A stretch of 64,000 nucleotides of DNA from Terfezia claveryi (GCA_015179025.1 WHUX01000048.1:124001-188000); one strand, 5' to 3'; numbered from the stretch's first letter, positions 39,521 to 50,459 are shown. Numbers and translations are program-made. The notes: generated by a model not told the origin, from the letters alone.

Positions 39521-39682
39521 TTTATTCCTAGCAAAATTAATGATGGAAAACAAGTGGTTTTGGAGCATGATATATTTGATGTTATCGCACATACTCATCA
39601 TACTTTACTGCATGCAGGAAAGAACAAGATCTATAGTACTATCAATGGGAGGTATTATGGAATTTCTCGAAGAGTAGTATGA
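39521..39682 (+). pseudogene. integrase zinc-binding (H2C2) fragment of a Gypsy-type element
   Basis: The frame reads VVLEHDIFDVIAHTHHTLLH, then AGKNKIYSTINGRYYGISRR, then a stop. The pattern H...H...GH.GxxKT...I...YYGI is the N-terminal zinc-binding part of retroviral-type integrases. The two Cys that should follow are lost downstream of the TGA. It is a single short relic; no other Gypsy sequence was seen nearby. Confidence 0.5.
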
Positions 39683-39699
39683 GGTTTGGTTGAATAAGT

Positions 39700-40510
39700 A
39701 GAGGTTTGATGATGCGGAGGTTTGAGTTTTTGTTGTGTATAATATCATGGAGTCAGTTTTCACTAAATGCCTGTATCTTTGCGACTATATCCTGCTGCGG
39801 CTCCCAAGAAATCATGTAGTTTGAAAGAGCTTCCTGCCCTTCTTCAAATTTACCTGCTTCCTGATATTCCAACAGTAGTGGGGGCAACTTGCCCAAGGTG
39901 TGTTGCTTTCCTCTCATATCCACTCCCGTGTTCACTTTCTATCTCCTTCGTATCCACTTAAATCTTTCCCGATTATTGCATCAGTTGCCTTGGGTATCGC
40001 TGTTGTTGATGGTGTGGTATTGGTGATAGTAGCCGTCTCTTTAATTCTTTCTTCTGATGGTGTCAACTTGAGCAGAGAAGTTCCAATGAACTAGTGTGCC
40101 CGGAAGGCGTATTGACATAGGCAGATACAGCAGTACAAAATACTAGGACAATAAGAAACATATTCATTGAGTTTGGTATTAACATTTGCCCATCAGAGTC
40201 TAGCATTGAATCCAGTAACCATCCCCACCCCAATAATGCCGGCAATTGCAGACAATACCCAGGTTGTTCCAGGCGTCAACGGAAGTACATAATGCAGCTA
40301 GGTATCATCATGAAGGCCTACCTAATCTATCTAGTGCAGAAATTAAACAAGGAAGAATGAGAAGCAACAAGCTCATGAAATGGATGGAAATAGAGTTACG
40401 CAGAAGGGGAAAAATGAAATCAATAACGAAATATTGACAAATTCGCGAAATAAAGAATTAAAAAAAATGAAAACGTCAATTCGATAGAAATGAAAGAAGG
40501 AATTCAAAAA
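39700..40510. other. gene-free interval, AT-rich end
   Basis: No supported gene. 40,380-40,520 is A-rich with several short A-runs and lies 3' of the gene at 40,554. Confidence 0.4.
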
Positions 40511-40515
40511 AAAAA

Positions 40516-40516
<1 letters not shown>

Positions 40517-40560
<44 letters not shown>
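40517..40560. repeat. (AATC)n microsatellite, about 10 copies
   Basis: Perfect TCAA/ATCA tetranucleotide run. Its left border is a run of 11 A. Its right end overlaps the stop codon of the next gene. Confidence 0.9.
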
Positions 40561-41153
40561 CGATAAACAAGGAACTTCCCCTTTACATCCCATGGAGCAT
40601 TGCTCTTAGGTGGTCTGACGGGCCGGAAAGCGGCAAGCAGCAGAGTCACCTCCTCAGCAATGGACTCCAACACCGTCTTTGGCTTTGGCAGTGCCACCAC
40701 GCTCACCTTGCTCCTCCTGTCGGACCCTCGGAGTGCCTGCTCCAGCTCATTGTCAGTTTTCTTGGGAAGCTTACCTCGTCGCGAGATGGTTACATTCTCG
40801 AACCCAGCAAGTGCCTGGGCGAATGTGCTCTTGCCAAACTCGCACTTGGCTTCCGCAAGGTGTTGCCGGATGAGAGACTCCTTTTGGGTCTTGGCTGAAG
40901 GAACCTGTGAGGCCCGGTGGTTAGCAAGCACGGGGGCTTGAGTAGACTTACCACGGCGAGAGATGACGACATTCTCGAAACCAAGCAGAGCTTGGTTGAA
41001 TGTCCTCGGGGTGCTCCTGGAGTTGGCGATGGCCAGTTGTCGTCGGGCAGCAGAGTCACGAGTGGCTTTGCTGATCTTAGTTGTCGCTCCCGAGCGAAGG
41101 GGAGTCTGTGCGGCCTTTGCCAAAGGAGGGATGCGTCCTGAGAAGTAAGACAT
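40554..41153 (-). CDS. uncharacterised basic protein with duplicated motif
   Basis: The single exon encodes 199 residues from ATG at 41,153 (MSYFSGRIPPLAKAAQ). The frame is open for 28 more codons upstream, but TATA (41,258-41,265) and a CT-rich leader place the start here. Two copies of a 17-residue motif, FNQALLGFENVVISRRG and FAQALAGFENVTISRRG, are about 60 residues apart, each following a basic linker. The middle and end are Lys/Arg-rich. No catalytic motif, signal peptide or membrane segment. The stop codon TGA and the last codons overlap the (AATC)n microsatellite. Function unknown; the repeated QALxGFENVxISRRGK motif suggests a binding peptide. Confidence 0.65.
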
Positions 41154-41257
41154 TGAAACGAGTTTGAAGAAGCAGGGGGGTATGGAGGCAATGAGGGGGT
41201 AGTGAGAACTCTGGAGAGGAGAAAAGGAAGGCACCACAGAGAGGGGCCAAGGGGGGG

Positions 41258-41265
41258 TTTATATA
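41258..41265 (-). promoter_or_regulatory. TATA box
   Basis: The minus strand reads TATATAAA, 105 nt before the ATG of the 199-aa gene, followed by a pyrimidine-rich leader. Confidence 0.55.
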
Positions 41266-41279
41266 CCTAGTTCTCATGG

Positions 41280-42030
41280 TGCGGAGTCTAGTGACGCTTT
41301 GTCATCTGTTGACGACAACCCACAACAAATAAACACTAATAACAACAATAACAATCACAGATACATGCGCACGTGAGTATGATTGGCAGTCAGTCCCAAG
41401 AGCTAACATGACTCGTGTCAACCATTATTAATGATGAGGGTAGCAGTAGCCGAAACCCGGACACTTCATATAACACAGTATGCTAACGGCATCTACATAT
41501 CCTTCCACGGGTGCCTAAATCACTTTGTGCGTGCTATTTCAAAGGCTGTACTATTTGTGGAGAACAATGGACTGACCAATTAACCAACACGAAATAATGC
41601 CCAAGATACGCACGAACAGTGGGATCTAGCAGACTAATGGAATGAACGATTGCCAGTCAGGTAATTACCCATCTGAAAAGTCAGTGTCCCACAATGCACG
41701 CCAGCGTGGCGAGCTGCAACGTCCCGCATATTGTGACGGTATAACGAGTCACCTGGAACACCATGTACACACAACCCGGAAGTTGATATGTCCCCGCACG
41801 CACGGAAGTGGGCTTTCTAGTAGGAGCTGAAGTCTCTGCACCCCTACCACATCCGAGTTACCCTGAGCTCGCTTCTCCCTCTGGTTATTTCCTATATTCA
41901 GCAGTATTTTCATACAGTCTCTAGGTCGCTTTCTCATCTCCCGGGCGTCATGTGATTTCTTGCTGCGAGATTTCCTTTCTCTGCAGTCAGCTCAACTTAC
42001 TATCTTGCTTAATCCTGATTCTATGGCCAG
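41280..42030. other. gene-free interval
   Basis: Divergent intergenic sequence. (AAC/AAT)-rich short repeats at 41,325-41,360. No repeat family recognised. Confidence 0.4.
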
Positions 42031-42032
42031 AA

Positions 42033-42263
42033 ATGGACAGCAATAAATTAACTCTCCGTAAAACTGTGGTGCATGAGATTATTGTTACAACTCCTAGTTG
42101 AATAAAAGATTTAAAGGAACCAGTGCAGATCGATTTGAGGGATCTGTACAGAAATCCTGATGGAAAGCACCTACTGTATTGTTGGATTCGTATGTGGGAT
42201 CATTTAGACAAAAGTATGTTCGTCAAGAAGCTTAGCTTGGCTATATATCGATATTGGCGCTGA
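42033..42263 (+). pseudogene. short unidentified ORF with one TGA
   Basis: ATG at 42,033 reads 76 codons with one in-frame TGA near 42,097. Segments LKEPVQIDLRDLYRNPDGK and LLYCWIRMWDHLDKSMF look protein-like. No family recognised; it may be an exon or a TE fragment. Confidence 0.25.
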
Positions 42264-42409
42264 AGCAGATTTCGTCAGTTGTCATGGCTCACCGATTATA
42301 GGCTCGATCGTAAGCTGGGAACTGCGGGCTGACTGCATTGCATGGAATGGGTGGGAAAGAATGATATTGAATAAGGACACGCTTGGCAGAAGTAAGACAC
42401 ACGTAGGAA

Positions 42410-42514
42410 TTTTTTTTTTTTTTTTTCTAAATACTTGTTAGGTACTCCTATGCGGCCCGTTAGGGGGACCATGAGGAGCCGCTCGAAAATCCGGGTGGAT
42501 TCAAGGACAGCTGC
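42410..42514 (-). mobile_element. LINE tail, minus orientation, 13-bp TSD
   Basis: Flanked by ACACACGTAGGAA and ACACACGTAAGAA (42,397-42,409; 42,515-42,527). Only the T-run, hairpin II and hairpin I are present. Confidence 0.75.
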
Positions 42515-42676
42515 ACACACGTAAGAAGGACTCCATGTGGGACCATGATATTGGAACCTCGCAGGGATCCCTATAAAAGGATCCCCCAATCCTACCCTTT
42601 CTCTCTCTCTCTCTCACGCAACATCTTGTATCTTATCCTATTAAAAAAAAAAATTGTATTTTACCCAGAATTCAAC

Positions 42677-42772
42677 TAGGCCTGGGCACGAGCCGAGCAC
42701 CAAAATACCTATATGGTAAAAGCTCAAGCGTACTCCCCAGGTTCACCTCGAGCCGGATCGTGCCCAGGCCTA
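42677..42772. mobile_element. 96-bp hAT-type MITE
   Basis: Termini are TAGGCCTGGGCACGAGCCGA and its inverse at the right (CCGGATCGTGCCCAGGCCTA). The 8-bp duplication is AATTCAAC/AATACAAC with one mismatch. Same family as the 550-bp element at 6,475. Too short to encode anything. Confidence 0.8.
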
Positions 42773-42954
42773 AATACAACGTTCCTCTCATAGTCATAAG
42801 ATCACGAGTGCTTCCTGGAGCCCTCCACGGTCATAGGTAGGCCCCACCGGTAATCCCGCGTTATATCCATGCAGACAAGCCCAGAGGTTTGATCCAAGGT
42901 CTCGGAGTTCCCCTTCCCTCCTTATACTCGAGTTTATGTCATGTCATTTGATGT

Positions 42955-43043
42955 TGCAGCATATAGGCGCCGGACCTGGCAGCTTAACTTGCCTTGCCCT
43001 AAATTCTGGGTGGCTCATCATGGTCCCTTTCCCTAACAGCAGT
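42955..43043 (+). mobile_element. LINE tail fragment without poly(A)
   Basis: Has CCTGGCAGCTTAACTTGCC and GGTGGCTCATCATGGTCCC, but hairpin II is truncated. Confidence 0.5.
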
Positions 43044-43059
43044 TATATTTGGATTGAGC

Positions 43060-43508
43060 GTTTTGGGTTCTTCTTTGTTTTCGGAGAGAGAATTTCGGCG
43101 GTTTTGATTTCCACTCGCGAGAACGTTTCATTCAGAGGCCGTAAGGCATTCATTTGTCGGCTGTTGAGGATTGTTTTTCTACTCGCGCATACGTCTGGGG
43201 TCTCAGGTCTCCCCACCAGCTAGGAGCATATATTTCGTCTTTTTCCACCTGCGAGTCTCTTCTTATTTCCCACCTGCGAAGTTTTCTTCCGGGACTCCAG
43301 TCAGGGCCCTCGGGCTCATCCGGCACTGCTGGTTAATGACAGCATGGGAGTATCCCATTCATGAGTCTCCTTCGTTTTGTGTATTTATCCGCGTCGACAT
43401 GGTAGATTAACTTGCCTTGTCCTGATTCCACCCGGGTTTTCGGGTGGATCCTCATGGGCCGCCTGATGGGGCCGCATAGGAGTAACAAGTATTTTAAAAA
43501 AAAAAAAT
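43060..43508 (+). mobile_element. LINE-C 3' UTR and tail
   Basis: The UTR with CCACCTGCGAGTC-type repeats is the counterpart of the minus-strand copy at 22,849-23,460. Hairpin I (CCACCCG/CGGGTGG) and hairpin II (GGCC/GGCC inner stem) are followed by AACAAGTATTTT and poly(A). Confidence 0.7.
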
Positions 43509-43563
43509 AACATGGTCCCTTTTCTGGGACCACACATGAGTAATGAGTATTTTAAAAAAAAAT
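43509..43563 (+). mobile_element. second, minimal LINE tail
   Basis: Directly after the previous A-tail: ATGGTCCC-TTTTCT-GGGACC, then GAGTAATGAGTATTTT and A9. Only the inner hairpin and tail are present. Confidence 0.65.
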
Positions 43564-43564
43564 C

Positions 43565-45345
43565 CCGCGCAGACAAAGCACTTCCAGTCGTATATTTTGC
43601 CACGCAGCTGAGGAGCTCCGACTGTTACTGACTGTCCAACATCAGGCCTTGCGGGTGTGGGATAAGGCATTGATACTGATGTCTTCATGACGTCCATGCC
43701 ATTTGTTCAGCCGTGAGATATAGCCAGCCATGAGGGTGGCTGGGCTCTGCGTCAGGTTCTATTTGCATAAAGGATGTGTAGGATGTAACACCAATTCGAT
43801 CACCCGTTAAGTACTATTCAGATCTCTACTTCTCCTGGGCATAGTTGGAATATAGCGATTGAATAAGCTCACAGCCATCAGATACATGATCAACCCTTTA
43901 AAGTCCTTCCATGCAGCATGTGCTAAACCAAAGTCGAAGTTTTGTGCAATAAGACACCGGGCATCACCCCAAATCCATGCATGGAGGCCGTGGAGACCGA
44001 CAAGAGCTGCAAGTGAGCGAATAAGCCTTTCTTCATCGGCCTCACTCCACCGGGCATAGGCCTATTCTGAACTGATGGTATGGGCTGCAGGAAAAAGAAG
44101 TTGAGACACGACAGCAACACTTGGTGAACTACAGTATACTCTGGAATAAGAATATCGTTCGGCGGCGGGTAATATTCTTATATCAAATATTCCTATATCT
44201 AGAGTATGCTGCAGTGTCTGCCGGGCACGATGCTATCAGTCCATTCTATTGAATGGGAAATGCAGGCCACGTAACAGAATTCTCCTCCGAATGCACAATG
44301 TTGTGGATCAAGCCCATTGGTTGGCATATACCTTTAGCAATCAGCTGACGCAAACTGAGAATGGCTGTATTACCATCCGCAGTAGTAGCGTCCAAGTAAT
44401 TCAGATAAACACAGCAACGTGTTCTACAGGAGGCATGAATCCATATGTCCCCGATGTTGTAGCAGAGTGCCACACTCCCATATGTCCGAGGTGACCGGCC
44501 AGGCCTAGGGGATTTGAGTTTTGTGGTCATTCATTGTTAGGCAAGATGACACTGCTGTTCCATTGGGCAGTCACCTCGGGATCCTGTCCCTAAGGCCCCA
44601 CAACCTATATCTCCATTAATCATACTGCGTTCCTGCGCTCTTCTGGGGTTTTCGCACATATTGATCTTTTCCCTTCATGCTCTCCACCCCGAGGCACTCC
44701 GGTGAGGGTCGTGACACTACATTTTGGGGACGCGAGGTAAATTCAATGATGCACAACACATCACAGATTTAACGCTCGGTGGGTGTACGAGAACCTTGAC
44801 AAATCGGTACCGAGTTTTCAGTACAGAATACTAGCCACCCAACTGCAAACTACTTTGCTTTGTTCAGTTTGCCGCTGTAGTAGATTCTATTAGCAGCATT
44901 GCCCGGCTTATACTTCCTTATGGGATGGGTGATTAGGGGGATGCAATAACAGTGGTATTTGGTGTGACTTCGCTTGCTTCCATGAGTCTACAGTCAAGGC
45001 TAGGGCCTTAAACATGCGGTGCAGTTTCATGTAGCACGAAAGATTCAGCCATGATCAAACTTAATATCACCCCGTTGCGGCTGGCCATGATGAGACCATA
45101 TAAACTCATTCCCCCTACGCAAGTAGTTATGATTATCATCAAACCATCGACAAATATACAAACAACCCAAACTGTGAGGGTATCAGGAGGACTATTTCAA
45201 AAGGTGGCACTTACAGTGAACGTAACCATGACAACTGCCCTGGCAATATATAGCCTTCAGAAACCCCAGAACCCCGGAGCCCCAACCAAAACTGAACAAC
45301 CCTTCACTGGGTACCGTTCTGTTCACGACACAGCCACTTAACCCT
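43565..45345. other. interval without supported genes
   Basis: The ORFs are short and lack features. A loose inverted repeat (TACTCTGGAATAAGAATAT with ATATTCTTATATC and TAGAGTA) lies at 44,132-44,207. The 96-codon frame just before 45,345 lies in the expected promoter of the F-box-like gene. Confidence 0.4.
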
Positions 45346-45351
45346 ACAACC

Positions 45352-46075
45352 ATGTCCACCAACGAACAAAAGGTCGTTCTTTCATACCTTCTCTCAGTCT
45401 ATCCAATCGCCGAAACCCTTAACTCATACTGCCACCTGCCAGACATCGTTGCGCTCATGTGCTGTTCCAAGGGCACCGCCCAAGCCCTACGCTCGACGCT
45501 TGTCAGTCATACCGACTATCAAGCGGGTTCGTTCCGCTTGCGTGACAGATATTGTACTTTTGCTCCGAAAACGTACATCACGCCGTTTAGAGGATGTTGG
45601 TCCTGCGGGATTATAATTTGCGAGGTAACGCTCCCCTCTTCGGCAATCTAATGGATATACCTAACGAAGCCTGTAGGATTGTTCTACCTTGACAACTTTC
45701 TCCCTCGAACCACAGCCCCACTTGCATCCAGCAACATGCAATTGGATATGCTCCAAGTGTATGCAGGGCAAGAACCGTAGGAACATGCGGGAGTGTGCGT
45801 GCTTGTGTCGCATCCATGAACTCGACGAACTCTATCGGGAAATCCAAAGGATTAGCGGCGAGTATGGACACATCTCCAGCTTCAGTAGATGGGTATGCAA
45901 ACGCTGCGACGCGAAGGGCCATGTTTGGATTCGCCAGTCAAGGGAGGCCTGGGTGGCACGCTTACACCCTCAGCAGCATGGAACCCGTGACGCCTGTCTC
46001 GAATGCGGCGGGATCGATCGCCGGGACCAGGAGGAGACATGGTTTTGCAGTTCATGCGGTGGTCAATGCTCTTAA
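45352..46075 (+). CDS. F-box-like protein with Cys-pair zinc motifs
   Basis: Exon 1 is 45,352-45,624 and exon 2 is 45,677-46,075, giving 223 residues. The 52-nt intron starts GTAACG, has CTAAC 16 nt before the TAG acceptor, and is phase 0. A second in-phase acceptor (CAG at 45,715) would remove 13 residues. Residues 18-50 (LNSYCHLPDIVALMCCSKG) look like an F-box, which binds Skp1 in SCF ubiquitin ligases. Then come Cys pairs: CWSC (82-85), CNWICSKC (112-119), CACLC, CKRCDAKGH, CLECGG and CSSCGGQC, which can form two or more zinc sites. Without the intron the frame stops after 99 codons, which supports splicing. It is a predicted nuclear or cytosolic adaptor; the target is unknown. Confidence 0.65.
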
Positions 46076-46489
46076 GCTGTCTGAAGTTCCTCAAGCCCCG
46101 TGATGCATCCAGATGCGGTCACGGGTGGAATCCTTGCAGCAGCAACTAGGGCTCGCTATGGTATCGGAGGGTATAAATGTTTAGTCGCTTTTAATCAAAC
46201 TTGGTGGGAGGAATGACATTACCTATAAGACTTTTTCTTTTTCTATATCAATACATTCGGATGAACACCAAGAAAAATACTTCTAGCTTTTTGTAGCCGC
46301 ACCCGAGGATGCGTAAACGTCCGATTTTCGCTGTGACTTTGAAAGTTTCCAAAGACTTTTGACGCCCAAGGATTCCCCGAAGACGACCCTCGACCAGGCG
46401 CGCATCACCGTATAGTTCACACTCCAGAACACTGTTACAGTAGGAGGAACAAAACAACTATCTTAAACCCGCTACAGAACCAGAACAAC

Positions 46490-46900
46490 TTGAATACGAG
46501 TCATGAATTACTTATTAAAGAAATAAGAAAAGATACCACTACAGAATATAACGCACAGTTAGGAATGATACCCAGATTTGCCCTCTATGAGCAAGATCCA
46601 ATCCTAGCACCACATTCGGTCAACATACCAAGACAGAGATTTCATTTCAATCACCAGTATTCATACGTGGTCATCGAAGTTGGAGTTTAACAGGGTGCTC
46701 GATTTCCCACCGGTAACGCCAATGATTATAATCCTGGAAGAGACAAGGAACAAGGCGCTGGCTACAATACGGGAAAAAGACACCCGTGGAAGTCTGGAAC
46801 AGATCAAGGTGCGCTCTCCACGCCTGGAGTACCATTGAACCTATATCACCCCTGCTTTTAATCGTTTCCTTCAAAATGGAAATGGAGAACAACTATAAAA
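46490..46900 (+). pseudogene. unidentified coding remnant with frameshift
   Basis: One frame reads LGMIPRFALYEQDPILAPHS and HFNHQYSYVVIEVG up to a TAA at 46,688. A shifted frame then reads NRVLDFPPVTPMIIILEE and NKALATIREKDTRG up to about 46,838. The two fit together as one beta-rich protein with a single frameshift. It is convergent with the next gene. I do not recognise it; a viral or TE origin is possible but unsupported. Confidence 0.25.
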
Positions 46901-46996
46901 TACATCTATCCTGCCAACTTCGTCAAAAACATTGCTACTCAGTACCGTCTGACCCCATCAGCGCTATCGCCTACCTACAATGCACCTCGCCATCAC

Positions 46997-47893
46997 CTAG
47001 GAAGCTTTGCTCAACGCGACCGGGGGGCGAGATATCGCCTCCCGATCTTTTCCCTTGCTGGTGAGCACAAGGTCCGCCCGGTCTATTCTCTCCAGCCTTG
47101 CCACCCACCATTGGTTGACCGAATGCCGCTCTTGTAATGCCCTTCCCATACAGCGCATATCTTCATGTTCCTGAACAGCCTTAATAAGATCCCTCTGCCT
47201 AACGTCTGTTAGATTTCCTGGTTCTACCTTCTCCCGAGCAGCTTTCAGGCGATCCTCACAAAGGCTAAATCGTGCAGTCCATTCCTTCTGTTCTTCCTCC
47301 TCGTCTTCCAGAGCCTCTTTGATAATATCCATGATGGGGCTTCCCTGTTCAACCACTACGTTTCCCCCATACTCCGCTTCTTCAAGCTTGCCAGAATTCG
47401 TCAGAATTTGTCTCTGTGGCAATCCCTCCTCCCACTCAGATATTCCTTGGTTTGTGATTCGGTCACGCTCTGCCCGAGCCAGTTCCGCTTGCCTCCGCAA
47501 TTCTAGCTTCCGGTCTCGAATTTCGGCCTTCTGCTCCCTTTCAGCAAGCTCATGCTCACGCTGTCTAAGCTCCAACTCGAGTTCCCACAGGCCGAGTTGA
47601 CGTAGAAAGTTTCCTCGACTCAAAAAAAGTCTTGCCTCCAATAACGTCATGTTTGGGGTATCCCGGAGATCCCCATATTGGTCTCTTTCTGGGATTCTTT
47701 GTGTCTCTGGATCCATTACGTGGGTGACCTCTCTGAGTTCCACGCCTGCTTTGTCCGTGGTCGCTTCAGGATTACTTAAACCCCGCCTATCTGGTTCCAT
47801 TCCAGCCGCTAGGATGGGTAAATTGGGGGACCGTGCTAACGTAGGCACGTCCGCTGACGTCGACTCTGGTGTACTGTTTCTTTCGATGAGCAT
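46997..47893 (-). CDS. uncharacterised coiled-coil protein, 298 aa
   Basis: Single exon from ATG at 47,893 to TAG. The first 90 residues are polar and probably disordered. Residues about 105-160 are a strong charged coiled coil (ELELELRQREHELAEREQKA, RKLELRRQAELARAERDR). Residues 185-260 hold a second helical region (KEALEDEEEEQKEWTARFSL) and QRDLIKAVQEHEDM. The end has QWWVARLERIDRADLV. No signal peptide, membrane span or enzymatic motif. It resembles the protein at 51,596-52,378 in layout: disordered start, Glu/Arg coiled coil, Trp-containing helix. The two may be paralogues. Function unknown, perhaps structural. Confidence 0.6.
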   Translation of the reverse strand: MLIERNSTPESTSADVPTLARSPNLPILAAGMEPDRRGLSNPEATTDKAGVELREVTHVMDPETQRIPERDQYGDLRDTPNMTLLEARLFLSRGNFLRQLGLWELELELRQREHELAEREQKAEIRDRKLELRRQAELARAERDRITNQGISEWEEGLPQRQILTNSGKLEEAEYGGNVVVEQGSPIMDIIKEALEDEEEEQKEWTARFSLCEDRLKAAREKVEPGNLTDVRQRDLIKAVQEHEDMRCMGRALQERHSVNQWWVARLERIDRADLVLTSKGKDREAISRPPVALSKAS

Positions 47894-49938
47894 GGTGGTA
47901 TTTTTTTGTGTTAGTTAGAAGGTGAGGAAATTTAAGAAAACTGACTCTGGTACAGGAAAGGAGATCTAGATAGGTCGAATTGGGTAGATTGAACCAGTTA
48001 ATATAGCTTTTTCACGGATACACAATTTTCAATAGCTGCCTCGTTTTAACCCATTCTTGACCAAGTCACTATATTGGTCGTAAGCCCCAATTGTTTCACA
48101 TACTGATACTTGTATGACCACCTAAGCTAACACGTTCATCCGCATTCTTTCTTTCCTGCGACAATGCCCATGCCGTACTTTCCAAACTTGACGTATTCTC
48201 TACCCATCGTAATACCCCCCGGCACGAGACGATGGTCAAGACCCGGAGATGGATAGAGCCCAGGCCCTAAGCCAATTCTGGCTTCCTGTCGAGCCAGAGC
48301 TTTGCCCCCGGGCTTATATCTATGGGCCAACGATATGTAGCGGCCAAAACGCATCATCAAGAGCGCATTCCAGCCCGCTTGAAAGAACTATTTTTCTTCC
48401 TGCCTTTGGTTTTTGTGTCCAAGCTCAAGCGTGCTTCTGCTAGTGCTTAGAGCCCATACATCCCATATAGGCCCCTTCACCAACTCCTTCCATAGCGCTA
48501 GGCCCAGTGTAAGTACTCCTACATATGTGGTAGTTTCGACGATAGGTATCACCGGAAGAGGTTAGAAGTTGATTACTGTACCTGAATTGATGCATTCCCC
48601 AATGAAGTTCTTTTTATTTCTATTCTAAATACACAGTACATATTCATATGCGACCCCAAGGAGTTGACCATGATGAGGCATCCGGAGGTCCAGGTAGATG
48701 CAGGATCTGGGCAAGGTTATCTGCCAGTCCGGGGCCTATATACAAGAGCCCCCTAACGGGGCCGCATACGAGTGGCAACCTTGGCCCACAATGTTGCTTG
48801 GCCCACAACCTTTATATACAAGAGCAAAGGGTATGTAGTCTAATTGGCACAAGGGATGTAGGACAGTGTAATTGGAAAAAGAACAAGGCGTCAAAAGTAA
48901 GACAACAATGAGAGCATGCGTAAATGTGATGAGATGAGATGAGAACCTAGGCCATGTCTATGGATCCCGTGAGGATCTGTTGGATAGGCAGCTGTGTGGG
49001 AAATGCCTCGACGGCATCCCAGCTTTCCTCTTCTTCATCCTCCTCGATCCACCTCAATCCACCTCGGACGGTCAAGGATTTCCAAGTTCAGGATCAGTCC
49101 TAGATGGGATGGGATCTCTGGAGTGCGTATTCGGGGTATGTGAAGACAATGTGGAACCATCCTCCATGCGGTGTTGCCAGTGTGTTGCAGGCTTAGTCTC
49201 GATCAGACCATCGTAGAAGTGCAGGCTTTGGTTGCTGATTTCTTGATGTAGGCGAGCCCAACCAGACTAGGCGAGCCATGTCTAGGCGGAGAGGTAAAGC
49301 GGAGAGGGCTTGTCTGTTCCATTCTGTTCCATTCTGTTCTCCTGATACCGAAACCAGGATCCTCCTTCCTTAACATTCCCTTAGACCACCCTAGGTCGAG
49401 GCCAACCAGACTAGGTCGAAGCGTGGGCTCTGGCGATTTTGGTAGGGCGGATTAATAAGCTGCTCTCCTGTCTGCTGTCTCGTTGGCTGGGATGGCAGAA
49501 GGGTATTGGCATGAGACTTGGCTGGGATCCCGATATGCGAGCGAATACTAGTCTGGTTGGCACGCGAATCCAAGAGATAACTGTTAGAACCAGACTAGAT
49601 AACTGTGTATTTCGGCGGTTTTCCTTAGGGATAGCCCGTGTCTAGCTCGGTTATGTGGGAGACATCCACTCAAGATTGTGAAACCATTTGGGTATATACA
49701 GTTGTATCAAAGACTTTCTATCAGATTCCCCTGCGTGACGTTGCACAGATCGTGACATCGACCCTGGCAGTCCCAGGGGAAGTTTATATAATCCTCAAGT
49801 GCACGTAAATAATGGTTACATTAACACTCATCTAAACTTTACATAGCCCCGCTATACTCAACGTATAGCTTTTCCAAACCCAACCCTTGTCCCCGCTTCT
49901 TTGGCTTGAACAACGCGAGGCACACATGAATCCCCGTA
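47894..49938. other. intergenic with a LINE-tail relic
   Basis: At 48,615-48,740 the reversed order TACATATTCATATGCGACC, CATGATGAGGCATCCGGAGG, GGCAAGGTTATCTGCC is a heavily mutated LINE tail. The short direct repeat CCAACCAGACTAGG appears at 49,258 and 49,400. No gene supported. Confidence 0.5.
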
Positions 49939-50388
49939 TTAGCTGTCATCCTCCAGCGTCAGATCGTGTGAGATTACATGCCACAAGAAAACAGCATCGT
50001 CCAACGTCTCTTTCAATCCCTCCACCTGCCGGTTATGGATAGTAATATCCCTTTCCAACTCGCTGTCCCACCACCACATCGGCGCCCACCAGGGCCGCTT
50101 TCCTCTTCCCATTTCCTTCTCCGTCTCTAACACGGAGATTATATCTGCCGTGTCGTTTTCAATGCCCCTGAACACGTTGTTTAGGGTATCCAGCTCACCC
50201 TCAACGCGCAGCGCCTCTGCCACAAGACCAGAGAGAGTTGGTGGGGCAGTGGACGCGGGGTCTCTGGCACGGGGAAGAAGAGTGATTTTTATGTCCCAGA
50301 GTGATTTTGAGGCAACTCTAAGGTCGTCGCGAACTTCTTCAAGGTCGATTCGAAGCTGTCGACGTGTTTCAAGTGCGTTTCCTGACAT
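49939..50388 (-). CDS. uncharacterised helical protein, 149 aa
   Basis: The frame opens at 50,439 with GTG; the first ATG (50,388) gives 149 residues. Helical throughout: RRQLRIDLEEVRDDLRVAS, GLVAEALRVEGELDTLNNVF, and DITIHNRQVEGLKETLDDAV. A Trp-rich turn in the middle (KRPWWAPMWWWDSELER) is unusual for a soluble protein and may be a membrane-surface or packing element. Acidic end. No known domain recognised. Confidence 0.55.
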   Translation of the reverse strand: MSGNALETRRQLRIDLEEVRDDLRVASKSLWDIKITLLPRARDPASTAPPTLSGLVAEALRVEGELDTLNNVFRGIENDTADIISVLETEKEMGRGKRPWWAPMWWWDSELERDITIHNRQVEGLKETLDDAVFLWHVISHDLTLEDDS

Positions 50389-50459
50389 AGTGAGTTTCGT
50401 AGCGAGATGCTGAGGGAGTTGATGATCACTGATGTTCACAGGCTGTAAGCTCCGTTGAA

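Noticed and set aside
45051..45341. 96-codon ORF upstream of the F-box-like gene
   Set aside because: No features, and it occupies the expected promoter; probably non-coding.
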